A stretch of 64,000 bases of DNA from Albugo candida. Lineage: Eukaryota > Oomycota > Peronosporomycetes > Albuginales. Made by a program: the position numbers and the translations under genes. Location of the stretch: positions 1 through 64,000 of the forward strand of contig JBDOQK010000068.1 of the NCBI GenBank assembly GCA_040437565.1, read 5' to 3'. Every line of letters begins with the position of its first letter. The stretch's first letter is position 1. This document shows, in pieces, positions 1 through 10,859 of this stretch. The notes under the pieces are model-generated. The model had not been told where the DNA came from. It saw only the letters and a list, made by a program, of their open reading frames with translations, and made no database searches.

Positions 1-40
1 CCCTAAACCCTAAACCCTAAACCCTAAACCCTAAACCCTA
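1..40. repeat. Telomeric repeat array (CCCTAAA)n
   Basis: Five and a half perfect CCCTAAA units start at the first base. This is the C-rich strand of the TTTAGGG telomere used by oomycetes and plants. Its position at the very start shows that the window begins at a chromosome end. A short degenerate patch of the same motif recurs at about 69-84. Confidence 0.97.
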
Positions 41-199
41 TCAGCGCAAATGATGCGACTGAGTCAGAAACTAAACCCTAAACTAAGGCTGTATACTACA
101 CGTACCGAAATACACATGTCTATGAATTCGATGGCGATCACGATTTGTTGTTTTTGTTGGATTTCTTCACTATCAGCGCAAATGATGCGACTGAGTCAG
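38..199 (+). repeat. Telomere-adjacent 30-bp direct repeat
   Basis: An exact 30-bp sequence beginning CTATCAGCGC and ending GACTGAGTCAG occurs at 38-67 and again at 170-199. The first copy abuts the telomere array directly. The second lies about 130 bp inside. This looks like a telomere-associated repeat, or the trace of a telomere healing or recombination event. Confidence 0.85.
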
Positions 200-1155
200 C
201 AAGCTGAGTGAATCGTTGTAGCTGTTTGTCTGGAAAGTACACAGTATGCGTCGAATCGAGTTATTGGTGTTGAAAGTATTTGCATTGCACTTGGGAACAA
301 TAGAGGTAGAAGTAAAAAGAAATAAATGCAGCATTAACCTTCTATGTTAACACTACAACATGTATGTGCAACTGCATTACAAATTTGGCTGTGTCCCGTT
401 TCACATTACGTCCGTCTGGTACCACGTGGTGACAGTCTCTCTTCGTCCCATCGGGCACGTTGTCACCAAAACAGCCGTTCAGGTGAGGTCGGACTTTACC
501 TGGATGCGTGTCTTGCAGTTGACGCGCATACCCTTGACGAACTGTCAGAAAACGATCTCTTCTAACAGTTGGTCTCTACGACAATGTATCGAATACAGTC
601 ATACAGTGACATACAGCAGAGTTATATACAAAATCTTAAGACTTGACATGCTGCAACGTGCTGACAAGGATTTTGTGCTACGACATTTTGCACGAAACCC
701 AAGTGGAAAATCGTACTATCATGACAAGTGTACCGAAGCTGATCGATTGATACACGATGGTGAAGTGTTTCCAAATGCACAATCGGTCTCAAGAGCGTAG
801 ATCAAGGAAGATTATGGTAAAATCGATGACAACGAGGATGGTTCTTCCCATGTGTACCTTTCTAATTTGGACAGCTTTGCTACATCTCGCAAAACACCCT
901 CCAGCTCTGAATAAGGTTAAACAACAAACGATTCAGCGCGTCTCCTGTCAGAGGATTTTAAAATGTTGGGTGTGACTATTGCCACAGACAAACACCTCCG
1001 ATTGGCTAATACGTGTAAACTAATACAAATTTATCGACAGGGCGACTATATCACTGCGTCAACGTAAGATAGATACATAATAACTTACACGTTTCCCCGA
1101 TTTCGGTTTTCCTCGCTTCCCTCCCTACCACGCAGCAACATTCAACAAGCTGGGC
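200..1155. other. Subtelomeric stretch without a recognised gene
   Basis: The longest open frame (360-800, plus strand, 146 codons) and an overlapping one at 344-565 match no family I recognise and show no signal peptide or repeat. A decayed transposon or gene fragment is possible, but I see no motif to support one. The MULE-type element starts near its right edge. Confidence 0.5.
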
Positions 1156-1159
1156 AATA

Positions 1160-3450
1160 ATAACGGCTTTAAAGCAAAAAGTGGATTCAAATTACACGAA
1201 AGAATATAATTTCATTATTCAGAACAAATTGCTGCAGCGACTAACCGGACTTGTTGGAGTTGAATATAGTCCTCGAAGAGCGATGGAAAAGGCATTGAAT
1301 GAATTCGCTGCCACCCAAGGCTACGGGATTGTAACAAATCATCCTACAAGCAGCGTAGCGNNNNNNNNNNNNNNNNNNNNNNNNNNNNNNNNNNNNNNNN
1401 NNNNNNNNNNNNNNNNNNNNNNNNNNNNNNNNNNNNNNNNNNNNNNNNNNNNNNNNNNNNATAACGGCTTTAAAGCAAAAAGTGGATTCAAATTACACGA
1501 AAGAATATAATTTCATTATTCAGAACAAATTGCTGCAGCGACTAACCGGACTTGTTGGAGTTGAATATAGTCCTCGAAGAGCGATGGAAAAGGCATTGAA
1601 TGAATTCGCTGCCACCCAAGGCTACGGGATTGTAACAAATCATCCTACAAGCAGCGTAGCGTGCACTATACATTCCATTACAAATGTGACCGAGGAGGAT
1701 CTTACCGCAATCGACTTGATCCAACGGGAGAGACTAGAACACGAACCACCTCGACAGAACTTGCCAATTGTTCATTCCGCTTGAAATCCATACAAGATGA
1801 ACTGCATTGGACTTTCCCCGTGGTTGAAGAGGATCATAACCAGATGCCCTCCACCTCCACATGCGCCCATCCTGTCCACCTCAGACTCGAAACAGAAATA
1901 AAAGGACAAAAGTTGGATTGTATGATGCTGGGGTCCCAACTAGAAGCATACAAACATGTTTGCGTATGACCGTGGACTTGTATTGCCTAAAAACTGAAAA
2001 ACGTCCGCCAGGCCGCAATTCTCAAACTTTAGATGGCCGTACACCTATGGATGCCTTGTACAGAAATCTCGCAGATTGCAATTTGGATTTGAAATAGTAG
2101 TGAGCATTGATGATGGCAAAATTTCCCACCTGTACTTTCCCATGCATGATCTACAGAGATGGCTCAGAGTCACAATGACATTGTTTTGGTGGATGCTTCA
2201 TACAAGACAAATGCTTTGAAGCTTCTGTTGTTGCGTCTCGTTTGGTGCTCGTCAATGTATAAAACATTTTCCGTCGCATTCTTTTTCATGACGAACGAGA
2301 TTCAATCCTCATACTCATCAGCGATAAACTTCTTTCGATCGATCTTTAGGGACGAATCTCCTCCGGATTTTTATCGTTGATCGCGAGCTGGCGCTAATTT
2401 CAGGAATACGAGAGCAATTCCCTACTTCCCAAATTCTGTTATGTGTATGGCATATTAAAAAAAGGGAAAAATGTACAGCATATTTTCCAAAAAAAGAAGA
2501 ATGGAAAGCCTTCATGAAGGAATGAAGGGCAATCATGTAGGCAATAATAGAAGGCTATTTCGATGCACTATGGAATGGTTTCGAATTTCGTGCAGACAGT
2601 TCAATCATTAAATACATTGTCGAAATATGGATTCTCTTGGAAGAAATGTTTCTTACTGCTTGGACTGACCGCATAACGCATTTTGGTCAAACTGCAACCT
2701 CGCGTGGTGAAAGTGCTCACCACATGCTCAAGCAATGCATGCCAGCTAGTATGAATCACCTTCTTCCGTTCTTCAAAAAACTATACCTAGCTATTGCTAA
2801 TAATCTTGCAGAGAACGATGTGTCTCAACAGCGTCAGCAAATGAAAATAATCAACTATGCACAGCCAGCACCTCAAGGAATGATTATTTAGGATATCCAT
2901 TTGATAATTTCTCATTTTGTACTGAACAAAATCTACGAACAGTTAAAATTATAGCCCGCCAGCCAAAACGAAACGAAACGACGAAGACGTATTCTCTGGA
3001 GTAGTTCGCACCGTCTGGGGTCTTCTCTGCAAGCACAAACTGCGCCAATACCTGCGTCATAAGCAATACTTTCAAATAAGCGACATCTATCCGCATTGGC
3101 ACTTGACTAAGCCCCACCACCTAAGTCCTCTTCTGTTACGGCCAGACGAAAGTCTCCCGATGTTACTCGATCAAGTGGTTACCTGCTTTGGGGTCTTTCC
3201 AGACCATTAGCAGGCTACGATACTCGACGAACTTCAGACACTTCCGCAACAAATTCCAAAAACCTTGCAAGAGCCAGTAATTGAGTGCCCGAAAGGGAGG
3301 CCGCGCCAACAAGATGGATCGACGCGAAGCCATTTATCTGGGTTTGAGTATGTGGAACCCAAGGAAAACCCAAGAAAACGTTCATGCAGAGCTTGTGATG
3401 AATCAGGGCACATCTCGGACTCTAAGAACTGCAAGAATAAAATCAAATAA
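1160..3450 (+). mobile_element. Decayed MULE/FAR1-type DNA transposon
   Basis: A plain DNA transposon of the Mutator-like superfamily, broken over several frames. About 1550-1880 encodes a FAR1-like DNA-binding region; its YKCDRGG and HPVHLR pieces lie in a different frame from the preceding FAATQGYGIV. About 2160-2525 encodes the transposase core: VDASYKTN carries the first catalytic Asp, then after a frame change IVDRELALI carries the second, followed by LLCVWHIKK. About 2637-2890 gives the conserved WTDRITHFG and TSRGESAHHMLK segment. About 3370-3450 ends with a zinc knuckle, CRACDESGH plus a final Cys. At least four frame changes or stops separate these pieces, so it cannot encode a working transposase. 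The 100-N gap at 1361 is flanked by an exact 201-bp repeat and adds a false duplication. I could not define terminal inverted repeats. Confidence 0.85.
1361..1460. other. Assembly gap (100 N) with duplicated flanks
   Basis: The 201 bases before the gap (1160-1360) are repeated exactly after it (1461-1661). The gap is a nominal spacer between two overlapping contig ends, not missing sequence. Confidence 0.9.
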
Positions 3451-3504
3451 GAAATTCTATCATGTATCTTAGGTAGACGCAGTAACATAGTCACCGTATC
3501 GACG

Positions 3505-3690
3505 AATCATGTTGGTTTACACAAACTAGCCAATCAGATATGTTTTGTGTGTCGCAATTGTGAAAAGTGTGTGGGAATAGCGAAACGATCGATGAATCAC
3601 AAAAATTAGCAAATCATATTAATTTACACAGATTCGCCAATCAGAGGTGTTTTGTCTGTGGCATTAGCCAAAACGTCTGTGGGAATAATC
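3505..3690 (+). repeat. Diverged tandem duplication, unit about 107 bp
   Basis: Two direct copies, about 3505-3580 and 3612-3688, share TTTACACA, GCCAATCAGA, TGTTTTGT and GTGTGGGAAT-type blocks at a constant offset of 107-108 bp. Read on the plus strand, both can encode a short LHxxANQxCFVC peptide followed by a further Cys, reminiscent of a zinc knuckle. It lies just downstream of the transposon's zinc knuckle and may be part of that element's tail. Confidence 0.6.
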
Positions 3691-3984
3691 ACAACCTTCT
3701 CTATCTTGATCCATGTTGTCTCCATTGCAGCTATTCTTGTGGAAATCTCCTCAAATTCCAATAGGTGCCCCGATCCGTTTCCACCATTTTCCATCCTGAA
3801 TTCGTGCACTTGTCGTCTTATTTGTATGCGATTGTGCGTGTTTCGCCGAACGAAGAATTATTTAGGATTTCCCACGCTTCAGCTGTACTTTACTTTGTCA
3901 AGGATTTCATTACACTGGTTATCTGGTTTTTTAACTACCTTCCTTATCCTATCATGAGCCCTTGACCGTGTGAATATCACTTAA

Positions 3985-4136
3985 GTCTGACTTCAAACCC
4001 TGGGAGGCAGATATTGTCCAAGCAATAAGCTTGGACGGGCTCAAACCGCTGCCCACACTGCCGGGGATCGAACTAACGACCTCCGGTAGGGGTCCGTGCG
4101 CTCAAGTGCTTAACCGACTGAGCTGGGTACGGACCC
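3985..4136 (-). mobile_element. tRNA-derived SINE (tRNA-like head and tail)
   Basis: On the minus strand from 4136, the sequence begins GGGTCCGTACCCAGCTCAG, followed by TCGGTTAAGC (an A-box-like block) and, about 40 bases on, AGTTCGATCCCCGGC (a B-box-like block). These are the two internal RNA polymerase III promoter elements of a tRNA. The acceptor stem does not close as a functional tRNA, and the sequence continues into an unrelated tail. The tail contains a perfect 8-bp stem, GTCCAAGC with GCTTGGAC, around 4016-4036. tRNA-related SINEs are established in oomycetes. Its head ends exactly where homology to the 18.6-kb duplicate begins. Confidence 0.7.
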
Positions 4137-4849
4137 TTCTTATTGGTCTACTGGTGTGTCGTACATTATACCAGACATGGTCTTGATTGTGATTGCGTCA
4201 AAAGCCTTCACGTGAGATAATTCGTGCTGGAAGAGACACAAAAGCCGTCACGCTAGCAAACCTTTTGAGATTGCCTCTACCTAGCTGGCTGTAATTGCGT
4301 ACATAACCAAGTGCAATTGAGGAATTTAATAATAGGCTGTCAGCCATTCATGAATACCTATGAGCTCCAGTTCAAAATCAAGGACGGCATGTGAATGTGA
4401 TATACGAAAGCACAGCTATACTTTAGGTAGCAACGTCATGTCTAATAATGATACTCCGACACCGACCCTGAACAGTAGTGCTGAATTCTACTGGAAATAG
4501 CGAAAGACTGAAAAGAAGCGGAAGCTTTGCGCAAAAAGAAGATTTTATCTTGCACGGGTTATTGCTATCTGACTGATTCTGTCATAATGAACATGTTCTT
4601 AAGATGTTTCTAACGGATAGTCGTATACGTCATCATCCGAATTACATATTCTATACATTGCGTAAGTACACGTGTTCCCACAGCGTCATATGACTGGCTT
4701 GTGTGAGCAATCGTGCGAACGAAAGGCTTAGAGGTAGGGTAGCGAACGAAGGATCTTTCCAAATAATAAATCACTTCTTATTTTTCACGAACTCTACGAC
4801 AGAATACTTCAGCTATACACTTTCTATTCTTCTTTTAAATGACTAGTGG

Positions 4850-5611
4850 ACGTGCACGTCTTGCTATTGGTATTTCGTTAGCGCTCATTAAATGCTTATG
4901 ACTAACATTAGAGCTCTGATACCGATGTTTGAAAAAAGGGCCCCTGTGTATCCCTCCAGGACGATTTCGACGGTGTTTGTCGTAGGGAAAACTCGCTTTC
5001 CGGACGGGAATCATAGAACCACGATTTGTACAGAAAACTTACGAGTTCTGCAGGCAAAAATCATTTACCGCCGGACAAATCACATGCATAGTGGACAAAC
5101 TCGGTAGTAGATCCCGAATATCTACCGGAGCGGTATGGACAGCTTCACCAACTTTCAAACAGAAATCATTCTTCGTCGACTCGCGATCAAATTCTTGGGT
5201 GAACGCACGTATTATTAGTTTTAGTAGAATCTTTTTGTAGAGACCATCCGTCTAGTGGGCCGCTTGTTGGCCCAAGCTGATGATCATATCGGAGAGATTT
5301 GACCAGAATGAACAATCCTTCGATGTGCAAATGCTCCGGCGGAAGGGGTTGACGGTTTGGTAAGAGGTATGTAAGCAGATTTGCAAACTGTTGGCTCAGG
5401 TTCGTAAATATGATTTTTATCTTCTCGCATATTTCACTAGCTCTGACCAAACAACGTTGAGCCCCATCTCTAATATCTTGCTGTCAAAATTTTCCATTAA
5501 CTCGACAGAGTGAGTCTTAGCTTCTTCCGTGGTCTTTGGCAAACCATTGTCGTCATTAGTTTGCGCGTTTAGACAAACAAGGCTAAGTATCACAGCTAGT
5601 GTTCGAACCAT
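4850..5611 (-). pseudogene. Decayed paralogue of the 19-kb secreted protein
   Basis: The minus strand from 5611 begins with a hydrophobic leader, MVRTLAVILSLVCLNAQ, closely matching the leader of the intact gene at 19,057-19,932. Matching segments follow in the same order, including the NLLTYLLPNRQPLPPE block. The copy is broken in several places and no longer gives one continuous reading frame. It lacks the 15-bp repeat found at the end of the intact copy. I treat it as a fossil of a candidate secreted protein of unknown function. Confidence 0.8.
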
Positions 5612-6652
5612 CTAGGCACAAAATGGTGTATATTCCAATTACCAGCGAGTAGCTTGTGTGAGCTAAAGTCAGAACTGGACGCATCCAACGTTTGACATTC
5701 CATTTCGAATATTCCACTATTCTAAAAAAGCTGAATGAGACTAGGGCATTGTGAAGTACTTTTCGCATGTCTACGGTCGATCGCAAGTAGTTCATTGCAA
5801 TGCTTTCTCAATCATAAAGTTTGCAATTCAGAGTTACGCATCAGGAATGTCGTCAGAGTCTGAGACATTCCGGAAAATAAGCGCACAAGACGTCATGAGA
5901 GGTGCTTGATCACAATGAAACGCTACCAATGGGCAAATATTCAATATCGATGCTTTTTATCTTGACGATTTGCAAGAGAACTAAACAGCGAGAATATGGA
6001 ATGTGTTTATTCCTTGTAATGTTTGTCTGTGACGCTTCATTGAATTGCGCTTACTTACACCAAACCACTACTGCATTATGCTTTCTAATATAGATTGCGT
6101 AATTCTCACCAGCTCATGCTTGCAGACGCACCTGTGAGAACTTGACCTCCGCCATGCTATTTTATAGCCTGAATATAGATTTAGCTCTGCTTGTAGTCAG
6201 AACTTTCAGCCAGTCACGTCTACTCTTCCAATACTACTCGATAATTATGTAAATCCTTACGTGCTCACACATCAAGCGTTGCTTACTACAATTATGATTG
6301 TGAGTACCTCCTGACCCATACGTACGGCTATTTACCGCTTCATGCATTTTTTGGTGCAGTAACCAGAAAATGTTTCGATTAGAATAGATATACTTAGCAA
6401 ACAAAATGCTCCAGGTTTGTTTCGACGTTTTCCAAAGGCATCCTCCTCGCAAATCTTTTATCGTATACCCTCAAATATCGCCCTTGTCAGAATCTCATAA
6501 CAACTACGAGAATTTTGCGAAATATAGTACGGATGGTGCGTATTGATCGTTGTCGTCTAGTTGATTGGTGATCTTATGGCACGCCGTATTGGTAATCTCC
6601 CATGACTTCGATGTGGAATGTTGCCCTTCCGTCTACCATATAATAAGGAACT

Positions 6653-7008
6653 GATGTAGGCAACAGTGCTTTGACATTTCATGCAGACAGTATGACTCTA
6701 TAGCATGGATATAAAACGGAGCATATATTAGGCTCTTGCAAGACGTGGCAGCATCGGCTGCATTTTGCGAGTCTTGTGGACCGTCAAAATATAACGTTCT
6801 ATTGTTGGTCCTCTGACTTTCTTCCCAAGAATACCAACTCTGTGCAAGAAGACCAACAATATATCATTAGTTTTCAACGGTCTACAAGACTCATAAAATG
6901 CATCCGATGCTGCCACGTCTTGCAAGAGCCTAATATTTGCTCCGTTTTATAGCCATGCTATAGAGTCATACCGTCTGCATGAAATGTCAAAACACTGTTG
7001 CCTACATC
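6653..7008. repeat. Long palindrome, arms about 158 bp, spacer about 40 bp
   Basis: The left arm (6653-6810, from GATGTAGGCAACAG to TTGTTGGTC) is repeated as its reverse complement in the right arm (6851-7008). Identity is high with scattered mismatches, and the spacer is about 40 bp. Copy 2 of the segmental duplication (about 20,876-21,030) contains only one arm before rejoining common sequence at TACTAGAGAAGC. The palindrome therefore formed in copy 1 after the duplication. Confidence 0.9.
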
Positions 7009-7340
7009 GTCTCATTATACTAGAGAAGCTGCTTATTTTACATCTTAGCAAATCGGCTCTTAGTTTCAATATGATGTGGGTGCGACCGAAGTGCATTCGA
7101 CTGCAAAATACATCATACATAGTGTGACACCTTATATGCCGCACTTTCAAGGTCAACACGATGTCTCCTCCTTGTTGGCGATGACGATGTGATTTTAGGT
7201 GGTACACCTTAAGTCGGATGGATTATCTGAGGATATCCTTAGTATTCTCAGCAGTCAATCCTATTGGATAAAAAAAGGAGAGGCTAAGAATAGCCGATTA
7301 GGCGAAGTTAGGACCTAAGTTAATATAACACACTTTTCGA

Positions 7341-7682
7341 TTGAAAACTCTGCTCAAAACTCCTATCCTTCTGATCGCCACATCATTTCAGCTTGTGGCG
7401 CCATATTTCTTTCTCTTGTGCAATTCATCGGCTTGTCGATTGGACAATCGACTGGAAAATGGTATTGGACGGCATCAAGGCAAAAAAGAGCGGATAAAAG
7501 GTGCCACAACTCCTGTGTACATAGAACCTTGGCAATATTCTATGCATGATCAAGTCGAATCTTTCGTTGACGTGAAAGACGAAACTGTCTCCACGAGCAA
7601 GAAGAGTTCAGTCACAGGAACACTCAGAACTTTTGTCGCGGATACCGTAGCATCAAATCTTGATATTCTGAAGAAGAAGTAG
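7341..7682 (+). CDS. Small hypothetical protein, possibly secreted
   Basis: An open frame of 113 codons. After a TLLKTPILL segment its N-terminus reads IATSFQLVAPYFFLL, which could act as a signal peptide. The remainder is hydrophilic and Lys/Thr/Ser-rich, with no known domain. Relative to copy 2 an extra piece of about 200 bp lies just upstream. In copy 2 the shared IATSFQLVAPYFF segment follows an ATG directly (MPPPIL), so the ancestral start has been displaced here and the present start is uncertain. It could be a remnant rather than a working gene. Confidence 0.35.
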   Translation: MKTLLKTPILLIATSFQLVAPYFFLLCNSSACRLDNRLENGIGRHQGKKERIKGATTPVYIEPWQYSMHDQVESFVDVKDETVSTSKKSSVTGTLRTFVADTVASNLDILKKK

Positions 7683-7689
7683 GGAGGCG

Positions 7690-10060
7690 TTAAAAGCTGA
7701 AATGTACATTTCGATCCGGATTAAGAATCATCAATGTCGCCTCAATACAATCGCAACTTGGAGTAAAGCATCGATGCAAACACAAACATGTCGCATAAGA
7801 GAGATAACCGAAACAATGCGGGGAATTTTCTTTTGCTGGAGAAATCCTCACAAACCTGGAGCACTGATTAGATGCTGGTTTCATGTTATTGCTGATTGCA
7901 TTCATCGATGATACCGAATGGAAAAAAGAAATGGAATGTATAGAGTCTCTGTGATACATTTGCCATAAACAACGCTAAAAACAGCAGTGTTATGAGTAAG
8001 AAACAGCTGAAATAGTTTACGGCAAGCAAACCCGTTAAAATATTTCATCCTTGCCGAACCAAGTGAGAGGGAGATGATTACAATGCGGAAAAAAGCATTT
8101 TACAATCGCAAATTTAATTATGATACCTCATGAACAGTCTGTGTTCCGACTTGGTCGAGATATTGCGCTACTTACTTTGAATATTTCAACAAAAGCCAGC
8201 AAGAACATGGGGACCAAGAAAAGGTGAGATACAAGATAACAATACACTTCTCAGCAGTGAGAAGTAAGAGTTGGCATTCGAAGGACCGGATAGATCTAAG
8301 TTCAAGACAGCACAACTGGGATCGGGATACTGACTCATACGAACGATATAATTGTCTACTCAAAGGTGTCGAATGGAACCCATCCGTCCAGAAGAATCAG
8401 ATATCATCGTTTGGTGCTCAAAAAAAACTTTGTAATCTCAGACTCACAGAAGTTCGTACACGAAAAGCGGGAAGTAGACAACTGAATATTCAGGTACAAA
8501 TAGTAAGAATGGTGAGCTAAGATTTGTAAAAAGGAAATAGAAGCACAACGCGTCAAAGTAATTTCGATAGAAGTTATCACCGAGTAGTTGGCTTTCACAA
8601 GCTCATTGCGATCTGAATTACGGTAAGCAGGCATGCGGCATCAAGAACGGATTCAGGCGCCCTCTACGCCTTGCAGCAACCAAGCATCTATTGATATTGC
8701 GTGGGAAGGAGTCTATAAATTTGGAAGAAATCGTCCTAGAGGCGATGTTTGTAAAAAATTCTTGATGACGAGTCTACATAATGGTCGGTTGACGATGTCA
8801 GCATGCATGAACTCTCTGCCGATTGGTACAACGCTCGATATAAAACAACTCACCTATGACTATCAGCGCCAATCCATCTTCAGCAATTTGTTAAGCTCCC
8901 TTCAAATTTAAGTCCCGCTGCAGTTCATGTCAAATCTCAGTCGCGCGGAAACACAGTATCGATGCGAAGTACCAGTGACTAAAGAGTACTTGTTTACGGG
9001 TTACGATGTCACTATTTACAGAACTGGTGGCGTTCTGACACATCATAGCAAGAGACCGCTACACTTGTGTATGGAAATAAGTCATAAGTTCCATTATATG
9101 ACCACCGTGTATCACTGATTAATGACGCTTGTGCTTTGAAGAAGAAATAATTTCGCTTGCTTTTCTTCGTCCGTGGTAATGTCGAAATTCGAAGCAAGGC
9201 GCAACTTCACCAAGCAAAGAATCATGGACAATAGCCCGCTCCCGGAAATGAGAACCTTGAAGTACTATCACTACACGGTAATTGATATCAAGAAAAAAAG
9301 TGCTCCAGTGGAGTACCTGGCTACGAATTGAAACATCATGCATGTTGATATCGTCAACAGACCATGATGCAGATAGTGATCAAGCTAACGCTCGCACCTG
9401 TAAGAACACTTCTAGGCGCATATTATAGAGATACAAAAAAAACATAGAATCTAAAAATGAGATCCAAAACAAAAAAGCGGCTTCATACTGTACGATTTCA
9501 AACGCGTCGTATGTTTTTAAACCCAATATATTCTGTTTTGGGCTGCTTTACTTTATGTGCAGCAGGGATCCTTCGCCTGGAAGTCAAATAGCAGATATCA
9601 ATGAAAGCAGGATGATTACGATACGTCTCATCAATTTGTGCACACTCTTATCGCATGCGCAAAGCGGCTTCATCACAATCAAATGTTTGCTCGTGCTGCA
9701 GCTGCGCTGGTTATGCAGTTGATCGATCTTTGTGTCTGAAAGCTTTTACTTTGATAGAGGTATGGTTTTACGACTCTCGCGTGTCTTTTATGTGATAAAG
9801 CAGAATGCGTGCGCGTTGTCCAACCTTTCCGTATCAACTTTTTCTTTTCATAACAGTCTTCAAGACTCTCGTGATAGTACGCCCCAGCAGCTCATTCATG
9901 CGGCTTTTTAAAATTGCTGTCAGATCAAACCATTCCTACCGATGCATCTACAGCTTCATGCGTCACTACTCCATCAAAAAGACCGTCTGCCTAATGAATT
10001 GCTTGCATCTGACGACTCATTCAACCAAACACGTATTCAAACATTTATTGTACAACTTCA
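7690..10060. other. Non-coding part of duplication copy 1
   Basis: This stretch aligns with about 21,490-23,690 of copy 2. Open frames are short and not conserved between the copies (for example 8224-8520 and 8633-8911). I see no gene in it. Confidence 0.6.
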
Positions 10061-10069
10061 TTTTTACGA

Positions 10070-10850
10070 TCACCGACTCCTCAAAGTCAACGCCGCAAAT
10101 GTGACTATACTCACTACAGCTGCACCTCCGGCCATCAAATTTTTAAATTTTTGATACATCCTCTGAGACTTTCGTTCTTTTTGCTCGATTTCCCCCTTTT
10201 TCATTTCCACCAAAGCATTATTTCCACTCGGACTCGCAACACCGTCGTCTTTTTTGTGTACCGCTACCCGCGGGGCTTTGACATTGGGCGAGGAGATGTA
10301 CGTACCTAATTTTATTCTCCAACTCAACTGTCACCACCATTCTCTTCCAATTCTCCCTTTTGGCCATAGCAACAGCTTCCATCAAACTCTCATTATTGTT
10401 CAGAACCGCCATATCTCCGTCCTCGTCTTCATATCGGAGCTGTATGCTGACATTCGGCTTAATAGTGAGCTTGAGCTGAATTTGCTTCTCCAAAGTGGTG
10501 ATATCGTCCGATCGACAGAAAATTCGGTGAAACTGTTTCTGACCTTCAAAGCTGACTTTGAACACAAACTTACTATCCTGCAGGGCGCTCAAATGCATCG
10601 TCCCGGCAGTCACCGAATGAGGCGCACTAACAACCGATACACTTTCTCCGATATCTGCGTACGACATTGATTGCGATACTCGAGATGGTGCACGGAGACT
10701 TTGAGCGCCGTTGATACAAGTATGATACTCACTTCGCACAAACTCCCCAATCGTTCCAATTGACATTGTCTCATCGTATAGGTACCCCATTTCGTCTTGT
10801 AAATTGAACGCAAGCTGCCAGAATTGGCGCCAATCTCCTTTTGCGTTGAC
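10070..10850 (-). pseudogene. 3' fragment of the myosin-CBS-PB1 gene
   Basis: This is a copy of the last 250 or so codons of the giant gene ending at 24,023. The minus strand from about 10,850 reads the DEMGxxYDETMSIGTI linker, then a complete PB1 domain with the acidic YEDEDGDMAVL motif, to about 10,320. There a small indel shifts the frame relative to the parent, right after VTVELENK. The C-terminal anchor (MAGGAAVVSIVTF...LTLRSR) follows in the other frame to a stop at 10,070. The PB1 portion is still open and close to the parent, so the duplication is not ancient. There is no start codon context or promoter of its own. An orphan PB1 peptide of up to 190 aa (10,218-10,790) could in principle be made. 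Confidence 0.9.
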
Positions 10851-10859
10851 GGAAGGACC

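Larger units (their letters stand above)
4137..10850. repeat. Segmental duplication, copy 1
   Basis: Starting at TTATTGGTCTACTGGTGTG, this block is collinear with about 18,600-24,785 in the same orientation. Matching landmarks include the secreted-protein gene (4.85-5.61 kb against 19.06-19.93 kb), the small ORF (7.3-7.7 kb against 21.2-21.5 kb) and the 3' end of the myosin-CBS-PB1 gene (10.07-10.85 kb against 24.02-24.8 kb). Copy 1 has private insertions, including the palindrome at 6653-7008 and about 200 bp at 7165-7360. It is the more decayed copy. Homology stops inside what is coding sequence in copy 2. Confidence 0.9.

Noticed and set aside
344-975. Small genes next to the telomere
   Set aside because: Three overlapping frames show no signal peptide, domain or splice structure, so a gene call is not supported.
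4060-4136. A functional tRNA gene on the minus strand
   Set aside because: A- and B-box-like blocks are present, but the acceptor and anticodon arms do not pair as a tRNA and the sequence runs into a SINE-like tail.
4850-5611. A functional secreted-protein gene in duplication copy 1
   Set aside because: Only the leader and separate segments remain. It is broken in several places, so I list it as a fossil.
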